Source of the DNA: Pohlia nutans
Lineage: Eukaryota; Streptophyta; Bryopsida; Bryales; Mniaceae
DNA length: 64,000 nucleotides
Assembly: GCA_022496805.1 (NCBI GenBank)
Contig: CM040100.1
Coordinates: 13,235,009 to 13,299,008 of the forward strand
Direction: 5' to 3'
The notes under the pieces are model-generated. The model made no database searches and was not told the origin of the DNA. It worked only from the letters and a program-made list of their open reading frames with translations. Below are positions 10,329-22,482 of this stretch, piece by piece. Position 1 is the stretch's first letter. The number at the start of each line of letters is the position of its first letter. The translations under genes were made by a program, and so were the position numbers.

Positions 10329-11487
10329 TCTACATTTTTAATTGCAAAGTCTCATCAATCACAAGATGGCATGATGGTTGAAAGCATGACACTGCCATAG
10401 GGAATCAAAACGATGACTTTATTGGTGCCAAACATAAGTTTTACCACATGTCTCATGATTTGAACAATTTATCGTTATTTCAAACCAATAATCTTTCACT
10501 TTCAATTGCATTTTGGAATCTGGTATTGCTTTGGTATTATGATGTACATGGCAAGAGGAGAGCTAATATAAGACCTTGAAGAGAATGAAACATTTCTAAG
10601 AAACCTTGTCTGGAAATTCAAATTTTGAGGAGCTCTATTTTAAAGAACTTTTGGTGCTCCAATTTTTTTTTAGAAAATGCTAACTTGACAAAGTTGAAGT
10701 GATACCATTGATGGTCGTATGAATTGGGTCTTGGAAAGTTAGTACACTTTAAAAGAGAAAAAACAAGTTAGTGAAGTGATTGGTAAGAACAATAATCTTA
10801 ATTATCTCTACTATCTCAGCTACTACCTTTGGGCAAGACATGATATACTCCTAAGGATGATCATGAGAAGTTTGTGAATAAAAAGAAAGTAACCTTGGTA
10901 CTTTACATAGTTCAACCAGTCACAAGCTTCACTATATTTGAATTGCAAATTAGTTGTGAAATTGACAAAATAGGTATGTCAAACCTTCAAAAATGATCTT
11001 GGTTTCTGATTAGCTACTTTTTTTTTTTTACTTATTATTAAGGCAATTATGTTTTCATTTCAATGGGATTTTGTGGCAAGAGGGATTTGATATCCTTTAA
11101 AGCAGCTTTAGTATGACCTACAAACAAACATGGCAAGTAATGGAATAATGTCGGCGTAACTTCTAAATAAGGTTCCAATGTAGCTAGTATATACACATGT
11201 ATTTTTTTGGACTCTACGAAACAACCTTCCAATTTGGCAACTTTTGTCCCTATGTTGGGGTGTTGAAATACCTTATTGTTTCTAACAGCTAGCATTGATT
11301 GTATCCAACAAATGCTACTCGTGATTTATATGTGAACTAGTTCATATTACCTTTTCATTTTAAGCTAAAAAAAGAGATGCTAATCTAGGAGTAAAACACT
11401 AATACAAAACCACTGCACTTTGTGTTTTATGGGATGGTTTCTTCAACATTTTTTATTGTACCTAATAGAAATTTCTGTCAATTTCTA
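10329..11487. other. Intergenic, nothing recognised
   Basis: No exon-like reading frame with splice sites and no structured RNA stands out. AT-rich single-copy-looking sequence. Confidence 0.5.
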
Positions 11488-12037
11488 TTAACCCTTTAAC
11501 GTCTTGATTCAACATTGTTTCCAAAGAAGTGTTATAATATGTTTGATGGAAACCAAAAATGGAGTTGATGTACAAAGAAAATTTGTAAATGCTAATGTGA
11601 AGATCACATCTGTACGGTTGGATGTATCATTTTTTTTATTAATAAATTAAAAGTAATTTTGCAAGGTTTTCTCTTGAAATTCAATTAAAAATCCTGAATT
11701 GACAAAAAAATTTGAAAATTTTGGAATGAAATTGGAATAACATGCACTACGCGATGGTATGGTTTCCATTATTTGATTCTACTTATTTTGGAAAATCATG
11801 TTTAAGGCCTCACTTTTTGAACTAAGAATGAAACTTGAGATTGAATGAAAAATTGTGTTATTTTTCCAAAAATCATAATAACCTATTTTGAAGATCCACA
11901 CGTTACAAAAGATAGTCAACTTGTAGAAGAACCCAAAAAAATAAATTGGTGGATGAAAACTGTCTGCTTTGGATGGAATTCAAACAATTTTAATCTATTC
12001 GTCGTCCAATATATGGACACTGGCGCTAAAGGGTTAA
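11488..12037 (+). mobile_element. TTAA element family A, copy 3
   Basis: The 550-bp element has ends TTAACCCTTTAACGTCTTG and CTGGCGCTAAAGGGTTAA. The subterminal block reads CGTCCAATATATGGACA. It is an intact copy close to the one at 3328. Confidence 0.82.
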
Positions 12038-12167
12038 AGAGTGTTAGAAAATCCATCCTAGAAGTGTACTTTGATAATTTCTGATTTTATTTTTATTTTT
12101 ATTTTTTTCTTGAAGAATGTGATGTTGTTGCATTGGGTTGTGTTCGCTGTCAAGACGTGGAACTTGA

Positions 12168-13128
12168 TTAACCCCTAAAGGACCACGAGGCCACCACGTG
12201 GTTTCCGCAACTACATTTGTAGAAAATTCGAAATGAAGATCTATCTAACACTGTGTGAGTGACAAAGAGACCCTAGTCAATTTTCAATGCTGAATCTATC
12301 GGTGTAACCTGATCGAAGAATGGTTCACTACGCAATTTTTGGTGAATTTCTGGAGCATTCAAGAGCTTGTTTTGGAACGTCGAGGGCTGGCTGGGCAGCT
12401 GCACAAGTGAGAGCCTGTGCAACCATGCGTTCTTGCAACAAACCGAGCGATGTTTGTCGATCTGACACGGTCTACAGTGTGTCGGAGGTCAGATTGTATT
12501 TTTTTATTTGTTAGCTCTCACTTTTGTGAGTTTTCAAAGCCCCGGCACTCCGTTCGAGACTAATTGGCAGTGGGGATTGGAATTTTCAATCCCTGTATTT
12601 CCGAAGTTAGTCAACTCACCTGGACGGAGCTTGTCAGTGTGATGGGAGGGCTCCATGCTTCATTCCATGCTTCATGCCATGCTCCAAACTGGGTTGGACA
12701 TGGGGGCAGTAACAAAAATTTCAGTTTTTGGGCCCAATCTCATTGCTTGGAGACTTCAGAGTCCCATATCTTTTTTTCCACACCTCAAAATTTGACGAAA
12801 AAAATTCCACACGAGGGTTATGATGTTCTTTACATGTGGTAAAAATTTCAGATGTTTTGGAGCACTTCTAAGCAATCCGATTTCAACATAAGTACAATGT
12901 ACCCCCTGCCCGAACAATTTCCATCAATCTTCTCAACGGTGGCATTTTCTCAAAAATTATGCGATCTTGTTGATCTTTTTTTCATAAACAAGCTATGTAA
13001 GTCTTCTTTAGTTTCAACGGTGCCGATCGTGAAAATTACCCCACACTGATAAGAAATTGAGCTTGCTACAAGAGCTAGTCAAGAAAACAAGAGCTAAGCA
13101 AAAACACCCCCGGTCCTTTAGGGGTTAA
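12168..13128 (+). mobile_element. TTAA element family F
   Basis: The 961-bp element has perfect 17-base terminal inverted repeats, TTAACCCCTAAAGGACC and GGTCCTTTAGGGGTTAA. Three short ORFs inside (64, 92 and 65 codons) show no transposase-like motif, so it is judged non-autonomous. A CCACGTGG palindrome lies at about 12195. Its right TTAA (13125-13128) is also the left end of the next element. Confidence 0.82.
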
Positions 13129-13402
13129 TCCCAAAACACCCTCACCCCTCTTTAGATTTGGAGAATTTCAAAGATGTCTTATAAAATGCAACTAAAAGGG
13201 ATATTTTAAACTTGATGTATGAATAAAAGCTCTACTTTATAAATTTTAGATATTATCCATACAACTAGATCTATAATTGCAATCACCAATATTTTGTATA
13301 AAATTCAAAACTTAAAATTCAAAATTCTTTTGTAATTTGATTATGAATAAGATCTTGACAATTTGTGAATGAAATTTGTTGTAATGAGTTGAAATGTAAT
13401 AC

Positions 13403-13436
13403 CGTAGTATTATAGCAGGGTTGCCACTCCGTGAAC

Positions 13437-13505
<69 letters not shown>

Positions 13506-13743
13506 TTTGAAAAATAAGGTTCGCTCCTCAAAAACTGAATTTCTTGATTTTCATTTTTGAGAAAAAAATGATTAAAAATGGCCCCAAAATAGTCCGCAAT
13601 AGCTTAGAAATAGCAAAGTGCTATATAGCTTAAAATAATTTATTCTATTTTCGTTCTTTTGTCCTCATAATTTCCGATTTTTTACGTTTTTACCTTCTTT
13701 TTTTTTTTAAAATTATTTTTGACTAACTTGCTATGGTACTACG
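13403..13743. mobile_element. MITE carrying an AT microsatellite
   Basis: The 341-bp insertion in family B copy 4 has ends CGTAGTATTATAGCA and TGCTATGGTACTACG (13 of 15 inverted matches). It is flanked by ATAC at 13399-13402 and 13744-13747. The uninterrupted target is known from other family B copies. The superfamily is not assigned. Confidence 0.65.
13440..13502. repeat. (AT)n microsatellite
   Basis: About 31 uninterrupted AT units lie inside the MITE. The tract is self-complementary and probably highly variable in length. Confidence 0.95.
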
Positions 13744-13866
13744 ATACTCTAAATGTATCAATTTCTGGAGATTTTTGGGTTGCTTAATTTTATGAGTTGA
13801 ATTTTTCAAGAACACAAGATTCTTAGAATTTTTTGGTGAATCACTGCAACATGAAATGAGGCATCA

Positions 13867-14542
13867 CACTCACTCTCCTTCACGAGTTTGCCTGCACGCA
13901 CTGTTTTCGCGGCGACTTTCGCGCCAGAGGAAATGCCGCCGACGCCAACATGCCCACCATCACTGATCACTCTCGCCTCTCGGGATTCTCCAGCCTCTGG
14001 GCCCCTTCAATTCCTCTCCTCGGATAACCCCGCTCCTCATTGGCGCATCCAGATTTCGCAACCAACAATAGAACACCCCGACTCACTCACTCACTCACGC
14101 ACGCCTCGATCACTGCCGGGCGTTCGATCGATCCCCATCAACGAACTCATCATCTTGCATGGTGGGCCGGGATCCCCACCAATGGAAACGGAATCGATGC
14201 GCAATTGCGCACGACGAATGCCTGCACAGAGCTTTGCATTAATCATAATTCAACGTGTGGCGATCCTTCCAACCACCTCTACAGTGCCATCACCACCCTC
14301 TAATGCGCAAATGGAGTCTCATCCTCTTCCTCCTCAGCTCACCATGTAACGTCGGAGTATCAAACTCGTTTCGGTTTTTGAAATTTTTTGGTGGGGCTTT
14401 AAGAATCGTGTAATGAAGGTGATAATTGAGTAAGTTGGGGTGGCGATTTCAGTCACGAGGCTCTGTCGTTTGTTTCTTTCTTTGTTTCCAAGAGGTTCGG
14501 AAAGTTCGCCTTCTTGGTTGAGTCAGAGCGGAATTTTGTGAG
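13867..14542 (+). promoter_or_regulatory. Promoter and 5' UTR region of the At4g15545-like gene
   Basis: This stretch is clearly more GC-rich than the transposon block before it. It leads into the start codon at 14543. Pyrimidine-rich sequence (TTTGTTTCTTTCTTTGTTTCC) of 5' UTR type lies at about 14466-14490. No certain TATA box or factor site could be fixed. Apparent ORFs here lack splice logic and family resemblance. Confidence 0.5.
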
Positions 14543-17500
14543 ATGGGCAATGGAGGGGAATTCGAGCTGTCGCAGGAGGTGTTAGCGGTGCTGCCCTCGG
14601 ATCCGTACGAGCAGCTGGACGTGGCGCGCCGCATCACGGCTATGGCGGTGGCGACGCGCATGGCGAAGTTGGAGGCGGAGACGGGCAAGCTGCGGCAGAA
14701 GCTCACGGAGAAGGAGCACGTCATTCACGGCTTGCAGGAGCGCGTGGCGGAGGCCGAAGCCACTTTGGAAGAGACCAATGCAAGATTCTCGCAGTCCATG
14801 GAAGAGCAGGTCAGCTGCCTATTCAGTTTCTTTTCCAAGGAAGCCCTACCAAATTGTTTGTAAATCTTTTTTTTCTTGAGTGTCTGTCTCTGTGCCGGAA
14901 GATCAAGCAGAGCGTTGCAATTCTTTACATAGAATTTTCACTCGCATGGCTCAGTTTTGAGGACTCACCGTTCTCCCCTGAAAATTGGCAATCGTCAAGA
15001 GCACGTCAACTCACCCCTTGATGGCAACCAATTGCAAAAAAAGCACAATCAGTGTAGAGTATGTCTGTAGCTTCTTCAGGTAGCAATTGACACCTCCAAC
15101 TTGAGGTGAGGTCAAGACTTGAAGCATGTCATGCAATTGGAAGTTCATAAAATTTCACCCTTACCTCTTCGCTTTCGTAGAAACAAAAACAGAAAAAAAA
15201 ACATCATAGTCTGCTCTGAGGTGAACTTCATTTCTACTATGTATCAAGGAGAGACTTGCTCATGAATCATGAGAAAGCTGATATTGTCTTGAAGATCCTG
15301 ATGACCTTCTTAAATTTGTACTCCCTCCGTCCCAAAGATATTGTCCAACTTGTCTTCAAACAACAAGATTAAGCTCAAAATATTTTTTTTGCATAATTTT
15401 GTGGTGCGAGTATGCAAATCATTGAAGCCTCTTCTACTTTTGAAAAGTTTGAACTTTGTCACCCTCTACAAATCTTAGTTTTGGTGCCAAAACCACCACC
15501 GTTATTGCACGCAATTTGCCAAGGCACCAGTGGTCGTCAGAAATGTCGCCACGGTCATCGCAACCACAACCGCGATGCTTGGCCCGCGTCCCCACTCCAA
15601 TCACAAAATAACAAAAGCCCACACCCAATGGTAGCATTTGCACTTAACCCCAAAAGATCCTCAAAAACCGAAAATAGTTCTTTGGTTTCCGCAGGAATAA
15701 AATTTAGCCAACTTTGACTATTATGATCTCACAAATGAAGAAGAATCAACGGTTCAAATTTGGCAAGTTACTTAAACGTTAAGATAAATTCAAGATCCTA
15801 GGGTTGGATCTTCTAAATAATGCTTGGATTGAGGTTTAGATCAACAACTGGACGATATAAATGGGACGCAAAAAACTCGTGAATTGGACTATATCTTTGG
15901 GACGGAGGGAGTAACAGTTTTTTTGTTGTTGTTGTCGTCCTGTACACGGGAAACTTAGGTCGTAGTGTAACGTTTCTTCACACAAAACCCATGCAATTTG
16001 ATCAACAACACCGCTTTTTATTTACTTCTTCCGTATTCAGTTGTGAGATGGCTATTCATGAATGTTGAGCTTAAGATCTTGTGTTTCTTCATGGCAGACG
16101 AAGCTGCTCAATGACAAGAACGCACTGGCATCCCAAGTGAAGAAATTACAGCGGGACGTTGCCAAGGTCAGAGGGCTAACTTTCTGATTATTGACAATCT
16201 CAAACTTATATTTCTTGTTCAGTAGGCACTATTCCACTGGTTCTGAATTGAATGTGGTCATTTTTCTTTTGCAGTTGGAGACGTTTAAACGGACACTCAT
16301 GCAATCTCTTCAGGAAGAGGATGACAACCCCAGCGTATGTCTTGTTTGAATTCTTTAGCATTGTTGACAAGAAACAGGGTTTTCAGTCAATTAAGAAGTT
16401 TTCTTGTGATGCTGTCTAAAAGTTCTTGAAACAACGTAATTTTACTAAAAGGATGCTAAAGGTGTGATAGTTGTATTGCTCTACAGGGTGAAGGAGGAGG
16501 ACAAACTCCTAATCTGGCAATATGGAAGGCATCACGTAAGTTGTGAGATTATAAATGAATGCGTTCTTTCTATTTATCATGGTTTTGACTGCTCTTACTG
16601 TACAGTGGTGTCGGTACAAAGACTTTAATGCCTGAAATTGTCTTCCAGAGGCGGAGTCAACTGTGACCAAGGCGCACATTTATGAGGATGATGGTCATTA
16701 TGCAAAGGCTTCGCCCAAAGACACGTATGAGGACGACGCTGATAGTAAATCAGGTGGGTTGACATTTTGAATGAATCCTTACTGTTTTGTGTGAATACTT
16801 TACTTTATCTTTGACGATTAATTTGTCTATTAGAACTTTGCAAATTTGGTTCCTAAGTCCCATTCAATTCTCAAGTAGTTGACCATCCATGTATCAAAAA
16901 GTCACACTTAGCAAGTTACAGAATCGATGCCATCACCGTATTTTTGTACATAATGTCAAGTTTGCTTTTCTAAGCAATTCTGTCACTCTCTTTAGCTAGT
17001 CAAAAAGAACACGTTATAATGTATAATCCGTCTCCAAAAGTACACATCTGGATGTTCTTGGTTGAGTAGAACAACAACTTGTGAGAATGCTCTTTAGTCA
17101 TTTGTCATCATGCAAAGCCAAAGCTTTCAAAAATTTGTGTGATAGGGAATACACCTTGATTTTCTTTAAGTTGGCTAGATATTACTTATGACATAGTTTG
17201 AATGTGTGATAAGTGTGCTACAGTCAATGATATTGTGGCAATATTGAAGTGATTTGAGTATAGAGGGAACTAAGACTCATGAGGGCCGAATTTCTTGTAA
17301 TGGCAGGGAGCAAGCCAGACTCATCGCCGAAGCAATTACCTGCGCGAGGAACACCGTCGTTGACGCCTCGGCTAACCCCGACAGGCTCACCCAAACCTCA
17401 GCCCAGGAAAGCCCCATCGCCCATGATGTCCATGAATTCGCTTGACTCACAGCAGATTCACATCCCCACGTCGCAGCCCAGCAGCCGCTCCGGGTCGCCT

Positions 17501-18165
17501 CCAAGCCATGGCTCTGGACAATGTAAGAAAATGGCCGGTTCTCATCCACAGAACATGAACAAGATTATAATCACCTAAACCCTCATTTACAAACACACTC
17601 AACTTAACACAAACATGAATAAATGCCTAGTTTCAAGTTGTAAACGGTCCACATCGGCATGTGCATTGGTAACAAATTGTATTCGTGATCACTGCAATGT
17701 TTTGGAACGGCTCTCCTGATTGCAATGTTTTGTTGCAGCACGCACCTCAAGACTTGATGGCAAGGAGTTTTTCCGTCAAGCCCGGAGTCGGTTGTCGTAT
17801 GAGCAGTTCAGCATGTTCTTGGCCAACATCAAGGAGCTCAATGCACACCGCCAAACACGGGAGGTCAGTCATTCATTCAATACTCTCATTCTCTGCTGTC
17901 TTATGCTCAGTACACGGAGCATAAGAATGAACTTGTTTATTTATTTATTTATAAATAGTGTACTTGGTTTAACCTTTGAAAGAGAAGAAAGAGTGGGCGA
18001 GTGGCCAATGTACATTTAGTAGCGTTCTTATGCTCTCTTTACACTGATTAGCGTTTCATGGTAATGCAGGAGACTCTTGGAAAAGCGGAGGAAATCTTCG
18101 GTCCTGAGAACAGGGACCTGTATAGTGCTTTTGAAGGAATTCTCAGTCGCCATCTTCCTACATAG
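14543..18165 (+). CDS. Coiled-coil protein, At4g15545 family
   Basis: Eight exons join with correct phases: 14543-14809, 16098-16166, 16275-16334, 16487-16535, 16649-16753, 17307-17522, 17739-17863 and 18070-18165, giving 328 residues. The N-terminal block (EVLAVLPSDPYEQLDVARRI, then ATRMAKLEAETGKLRQKL) and the C-terminal block (LDGKEFFRQARSRLSYEQFS, then GPENRDLYSAFEGIL) are the two conserved ends of the plant family named after Arabidopsis At4g15545. Between them are a coiled coil (about residues 30-130) and a Ser/Pro-rich disordered linker (about 190-260). The family has no well-established function that I can cite. The start ATG gives the typical N-terminus. Intron 1 (about 1.3 kb) holds a Stowaway MITE. 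Confidence 0.93.
15321..15911. mobile_element. Stowaway MITE in intron 1 of the At4g15545-like gene
   Basis: The 591-bp element starts CTCCCTCCGTCCCAAAGATA and ends with its inverse, TATCTTTGGGACGGAGGGAG. It is flanked by TA on both sides. That terminus is the classical plant Stowaway signature (Tc1/mariner superfamily). The GC-richer interior (about 15480-15640) is unlike a short MITE and may be captured sequence. It is transcribed with the host intron. Confidence 0.93.
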
Positions 18166-19279
18166 ACTACAACACCCACGGTTCTATCGGCTCATCATCA
18201 GAAGGAGGTTCTCTTCTTGTGTATTCAGGAGATGCTGTCCAGAGATCAGCTTCACATGCATGTAATTAAATCTGAGGCTCTCCAAAGACATCGTGTAGAG
18301 AAGGAGCCTTTTAAGGTCTCAATGAATCTCATTTTTCTAGAGTATACTTTCAGTAGATTCTCACAGAATAGGAGGAGCAACAACACATGCTTTTGATGGA
18401 GTTGATTGTTCGTCTCCCTTATTTGTATGATTCTGAACTTCGTGGCCATCCAAGGCTAGCCCGGTGCTGCGAGACAGTTAACTTGTTTGCTTCCAATAGT
18501 GCTTTATTTCTTCCGGATGTCTAGAGTATCGTAACCATGCCAATGACCGCTCAGCTACGGTTGAGCCTAATTTTCTCAATGTGGGTATTTCCGAAAGACG
18601 AGTATTAATTGAAGAAGTATGTAGCTCGATACGAGTTGACTACATCCCCATGATTGGCAAAATCCAAAATCAACAAAAGAATTGTGACCTTTTATGAGAT
18701 ATGTTCACTTTATTAAAGGCGTTCTTGTAGTGGAAGTGTCCATTGTCTGTTGATAGAGAACTTATTTCGTTTTTAGTTTTTGGTGAATCATCTGTTTCCA
18801 ATTTTCTGCTTAGGTGAGCATATATAGACCGAGACTCTTACTGATCTTTGTGTTGAGAGTTATAAATCAAGGCAAACGTGGACTAGATTGATGATCTGAG
18901 AATTTGTTTCTGGTCTTGAAAGGGGAACATGGCCAAGTATGAGATGCTGTTTGTATACTCTCGGGAGTAGTGCGTTAACTTTCAGATCAAGACCGATGCC
19001 GCAACTTCGTGATTCTTCAGCTCTGAGGTGAAGTACGCAATGAAGTCTTGAAAGTGTAGACTGTGAAGACTCTAACGATGGTGCCAAGAATCTCTATCCT
19101 TGGCGCATGTAAGCAGATTTGGCCTCTTTCTTGGCATTTCCGAACGTTCACACGATCAGCAATTCTTTCAATACATTCACGACATACATGGCCTCGTGCA
19201 TACTTTCCTCGACATACATGGCCTTAGTTTTTCTCAGATTTGTGTAAACTAGCGGACAGTTCTTAAGCTTTCAGAAACT
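18166..19279 (+). other. 3' flank of gene 2 and upstream region of gene 3
   Basis: No secure exon was found. The first part is probably 3' UTR of the preceding gene. If the SAS-4-like gene has further 5' exons they should lie here, but I could not recognise any. A lone CATGCCAATGACCGC at about 18538 matches the terminal motif of the foldback at 43.37-44.05 kb. Confidence 0.45.
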
Positions 19280-21799
19280 ATGGCCATGGACACCAGACGT
19301 CTCCAAGAATTAGCAGGAAAGCAGGCTTGTGAAGCGAGAACGAGTGTGCTTTCTGAGCGTATTCGCAATGCGAAATTTACCTCTGATAGTGACCAGCTGA
19401 AGCTTGCAGGCTTCGATGATGATTGCGACTGGTCTGACGATCCGTCTCCTAACGCCTCTGCTTCCACTCTTTCAGTTAAGACTCACAGCTCACACACAAC
19501 TTAACGGTTTAGACAGTTGTTAATATTCCAAAATCCTCGGAGTTTACTCTGAGGCAGTTTGTTCTCATCGAAAAACCTTTGTACAGGCTTCAGGATCAGC
19601 GGAGCTTCGGCGCATGAAGGCATCCTCGGAAATGGAAGTAGTATCGCCGTTAGTACGATCAATATTCGAGGGACGGAAGAAGATGATTCTTGATGCAGGC
19701 CAGAAAGTGGTATCAAAAAAAGATGGGCGCATTCAGTCGCAGGTTCCTCAGAAAGACAGAGAGCATGAGTCGGAGAAGCAAGCGACGTTGAATAAGAAAG
19801 TGCAAGCGTTGGACGAAGAAATCGCTATTTTCAAGAAAGAAAGCAAGAGAGTCAAGAACCTAGCGAAGGTTCGGAAACTGGTGCCATTTGAAATCTCTGA
19901 GAAAGAGACAGCCAATTTCTTACTGAAGTTCTTTAAGAAATTGATCTCGGTGAACATTTGCTTTCTTGCATATGACCTGCATCAGATCCTTACTTCCGTC
20001 CCTTGAAAAGAACTCCTTCAGCTACTCGGATGTTCATCACTCTGACCTATTATCAGCGCTTACATTTGTGATGAGCGCAACTCACTTGATTTTAAAGCAT
20101 TTATTCATTGTAGGAGCATGAAGAAGGCTTGACGAGGCTGGTGCGAGAGAAAGCAGAATGGGAGCAGCAGAAGAAAAGTCAGATGCAGGCATTTCAAGCG
20201 CATCAAGAGGAGCAAGTACGGCTATGGACTTGGTGCTCTATGCTGCACATTTCTGTTGAATGTTTTCTTAGGCTGGTCAGGAACTAGGGTTTCTGTCTGT
20301 AATCTTAAGATAAATAGAACGTGGCATTAAAATGGTTCTGATGTTTAGCAGTTCTTATCTCCTCGTGACCTTGTTTTCTTAGACTTGAGCATCCGCGATA
20401 CTAAGTTTGCGTCTCTTCTGATGATTTCACAGATGGAGAAACTGAAGAAGGAAAAGCAAATACTGGATCATAGATCTATTACCTTGAACATTATGCCCGC
20501 AGTTCAACGGAAGGAAGTCGAAGAGTTGAAGGAGGCATTGGCGAAGGAGCAAGAGGAGCACCGTGGAAAGGAAATGCGCTTGCGTCTTACCGTGGATGTC
20601 CTTGCTCTCTTAATTTTGTTCAGCATTTCTTAAGTTTGCTTTAACTAGTACTTTTAGAATGCATCTACGTACATCTCGTTGAGCTATTACAGTCCAATTT
20701 TTAAGCCATTTTGCGCTTCATCATTCATGCTCTCCTTACATACAATCTAACCAGTCTGTAATATGATTTCTCCAGATGAATCGGTTGAAAGCCATGAATG
20801 AGGATCTGACGAAGCAAGTGTTGGAGCTTCAAGACGAGGTACATGCCTATCCTAGCTCCTCCATGTTTGTATCCTACGATGTCCTCACAAGTGTAGTACC
20901 ACCACCTCAAATGTCTTCAAACTCAAAACATTTCCATAGCAAAGTCATATTCGTATAGAAATCAAAACTACGACTGGATATAGAACAAGAGCTAATCATC
21001 ATTTGTAAGTCACAGACAAATGTGACGCTGATTTGTAACCTACATTTGAAAATGCCACTGCCCGCGAAGAATATGTTCAAGGCACACAGGTTATCATAAT
21101 CTCAATGTCAAGACCTTATAGTCTTACAGCCATTTGAGAAGAGGAGTTAGGTTATAAGTCACAACCACTTCCTTCTTTTCGATTTCTATTTTACACTCAA
21201 TTTCCCAAGATCTCCTTTCTTCACCAACAGATTGTAACGTACTCATTGAGATTATGTTTGGTAACCCAAATTTGAAGCCTGTTGTGAAAAAAGTACATCT
21301 TTTGCATAGCTCATCATGTACTATTTTCCACAACGAAGCTCCATTGTACGAGAGCTGGAGAAACTGACGAAATGATCACATAATTTGGCATTGGCAGATT
21401 CGAAGGTACGAGGGCTGCTTGCTATCTGCTTTGGACAGTCGAGGAAATGGTTTGCAGGTAACTCCTGTGGCAAGGCGGCCCTGCGGCGATCCAGCTAATC
21501 ACAAACATGCACATGTGACTCTGCCGGCGAAACCAGAAGCCCTGCGAGGAGGAAGTAACAAGTCAAGCAGCAGGCAAGGCTGCACGGAAGATTCAAGTGC
21601 TGATGAGCTTGCAAGCGTGAGTGTGGATGAGGCTGGGGAGCAGCCTAGGACTCGATCCAAATCCAATTTATTCTCCGAGCAAGCTAAGCTGCTCTCCGAC
21701 CTCTTCAGTCATCCTTGGAAGGTGGCTGATTGTCCTGTCAAGGAAGAGAGTGCATGCTGCAGACATCAAATGGGCCCTAAGTTTGGAGATTGGAGATGA
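19280..21799 (+). CDS. SAS-4/CPAP (CENPJ)-like centriole protein, C-terminally truncated
   Basis: Model exons, all phase 0: 19280-19474, 19587-19868, 20114-20215, 20433-20591, 20776-20838 and 21398-21799 (400 residues, TGA at 21797). The protein is a long charged coiled coil. VQALDEEIAIFKKESKRVKN, EWEQQKKSQMQAFQAHQEEQ and IMPAVQRKEVEELKEALAKE follow each other in the same order as the coiled coil just before the TCP10/G-box domain of animal CPAP, as I remember it. CPAP/SAS-4 sets centriole length through tubulin and builds basal bodies; in plants it would matter only in flagellate sperm. The C-terminal TCP domain is missing and a TTAA transposon starts 14 bp after the stop. The long last exon beyond CAG 21457 and the weak donors (GTTAAG at 19475, GTGGAT at 20592) are uncertain, as is the true 5' end. 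It could be a truncated or decaying copy. Confidence 0.68.
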
Positions 21800-21812
21800 C
21801 ACCAAATGTCCA

Positions 21813-22396
21813 TTAACCCCTAAAGGACCAACGTTGATTTTCCAAGTTCGGTTAGCTCAGTGTGGAATGAGTATTGATCCTCAATTTTTGAGATTTTTTG
21901 TGGTGATTCTACTCTTTGTAAAGAAGATGGGATGGTAATTTGCGTATGTAGGTGATGTATAGATTAAAAGATACAATCATGCAAAGGTGAAAAACCTAAC
22001 TGCGGGCAGCTCCTGAAAATTTGCATACAATGAGCTACGGACCTGAAATTTGTACATAATGAGCTGACACCCCCATATACACAACTGCCAAATTCATTTT
22101 ACCAAATCTGAGACTAAATTTTGCATTTTGGGCATTTTCAGAAAATTTCAAACTCGGGCAAAGGGGCAAAAAATAAAGTTCAGCCAACTTTGTAGTTTAT
22201 AATCTTATTATTGAGGAACCTTGAACGGTTGAAAATTTGTAGGTCCTAATAAATTCAAGTTAGTTGAAATATCCTACGGTTGGATCGGTAAAAAAGGTTT
22301 TAGATCAAAAACTATTTGTTTTTTTTGAGAAGGGGTACTTTTAGGCAGCTTTGGAGTGTTTGGAGAGAAACATAGTTGTGGTCCTTTAGGGGTTAA
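21813..22396 (+). mobile_element. TTAA element family G, copy 1
   Basis: The 584-bp element has ends TTAACCCCTAAAGGACCAA and GTGGTCCTTTAGGGGTTAA. An inverted sister copy lies at 30418-30989. It sits directly at the 3' end of the SAS-4-like gene. No coding capacity is visible. Confidence 0.83.
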
Positions 22397-22482
22397 AGCA
22401 TCTCCACCAGCAACTCAAAATTGCACTATGAGGTCATCCAAAAATTACAGGGCATACCCTGGAGTTCCCCACCGTCACTCAA

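Larger units (their letters stand above)
13125..13866 (+). mobile_element. TTAA element family B, copy 4, truncated and interrupted
   Basis: It starts TTAATCCCAAAACACCC at the TTAA shared with family F and follows family B. It is broken by a MITE at 13403-13743 and stops near 13866 (GAAATGAGGCAT), losing its 3' end. Confidence 0.72.

Noticed and set aside
11047..11295. Minus-strand frame of 82 codons
   Set aside because: No resemblance to any family and no splice or promoter context in a transposon-rich stretch.
13888..14349. 153-codon frame upstream of the At4g15545-like gene
   Set aside because: It lies in promoter or 5' UTR-like sequence. It is Pro/Ser-rich without family resemblance or splice logic.
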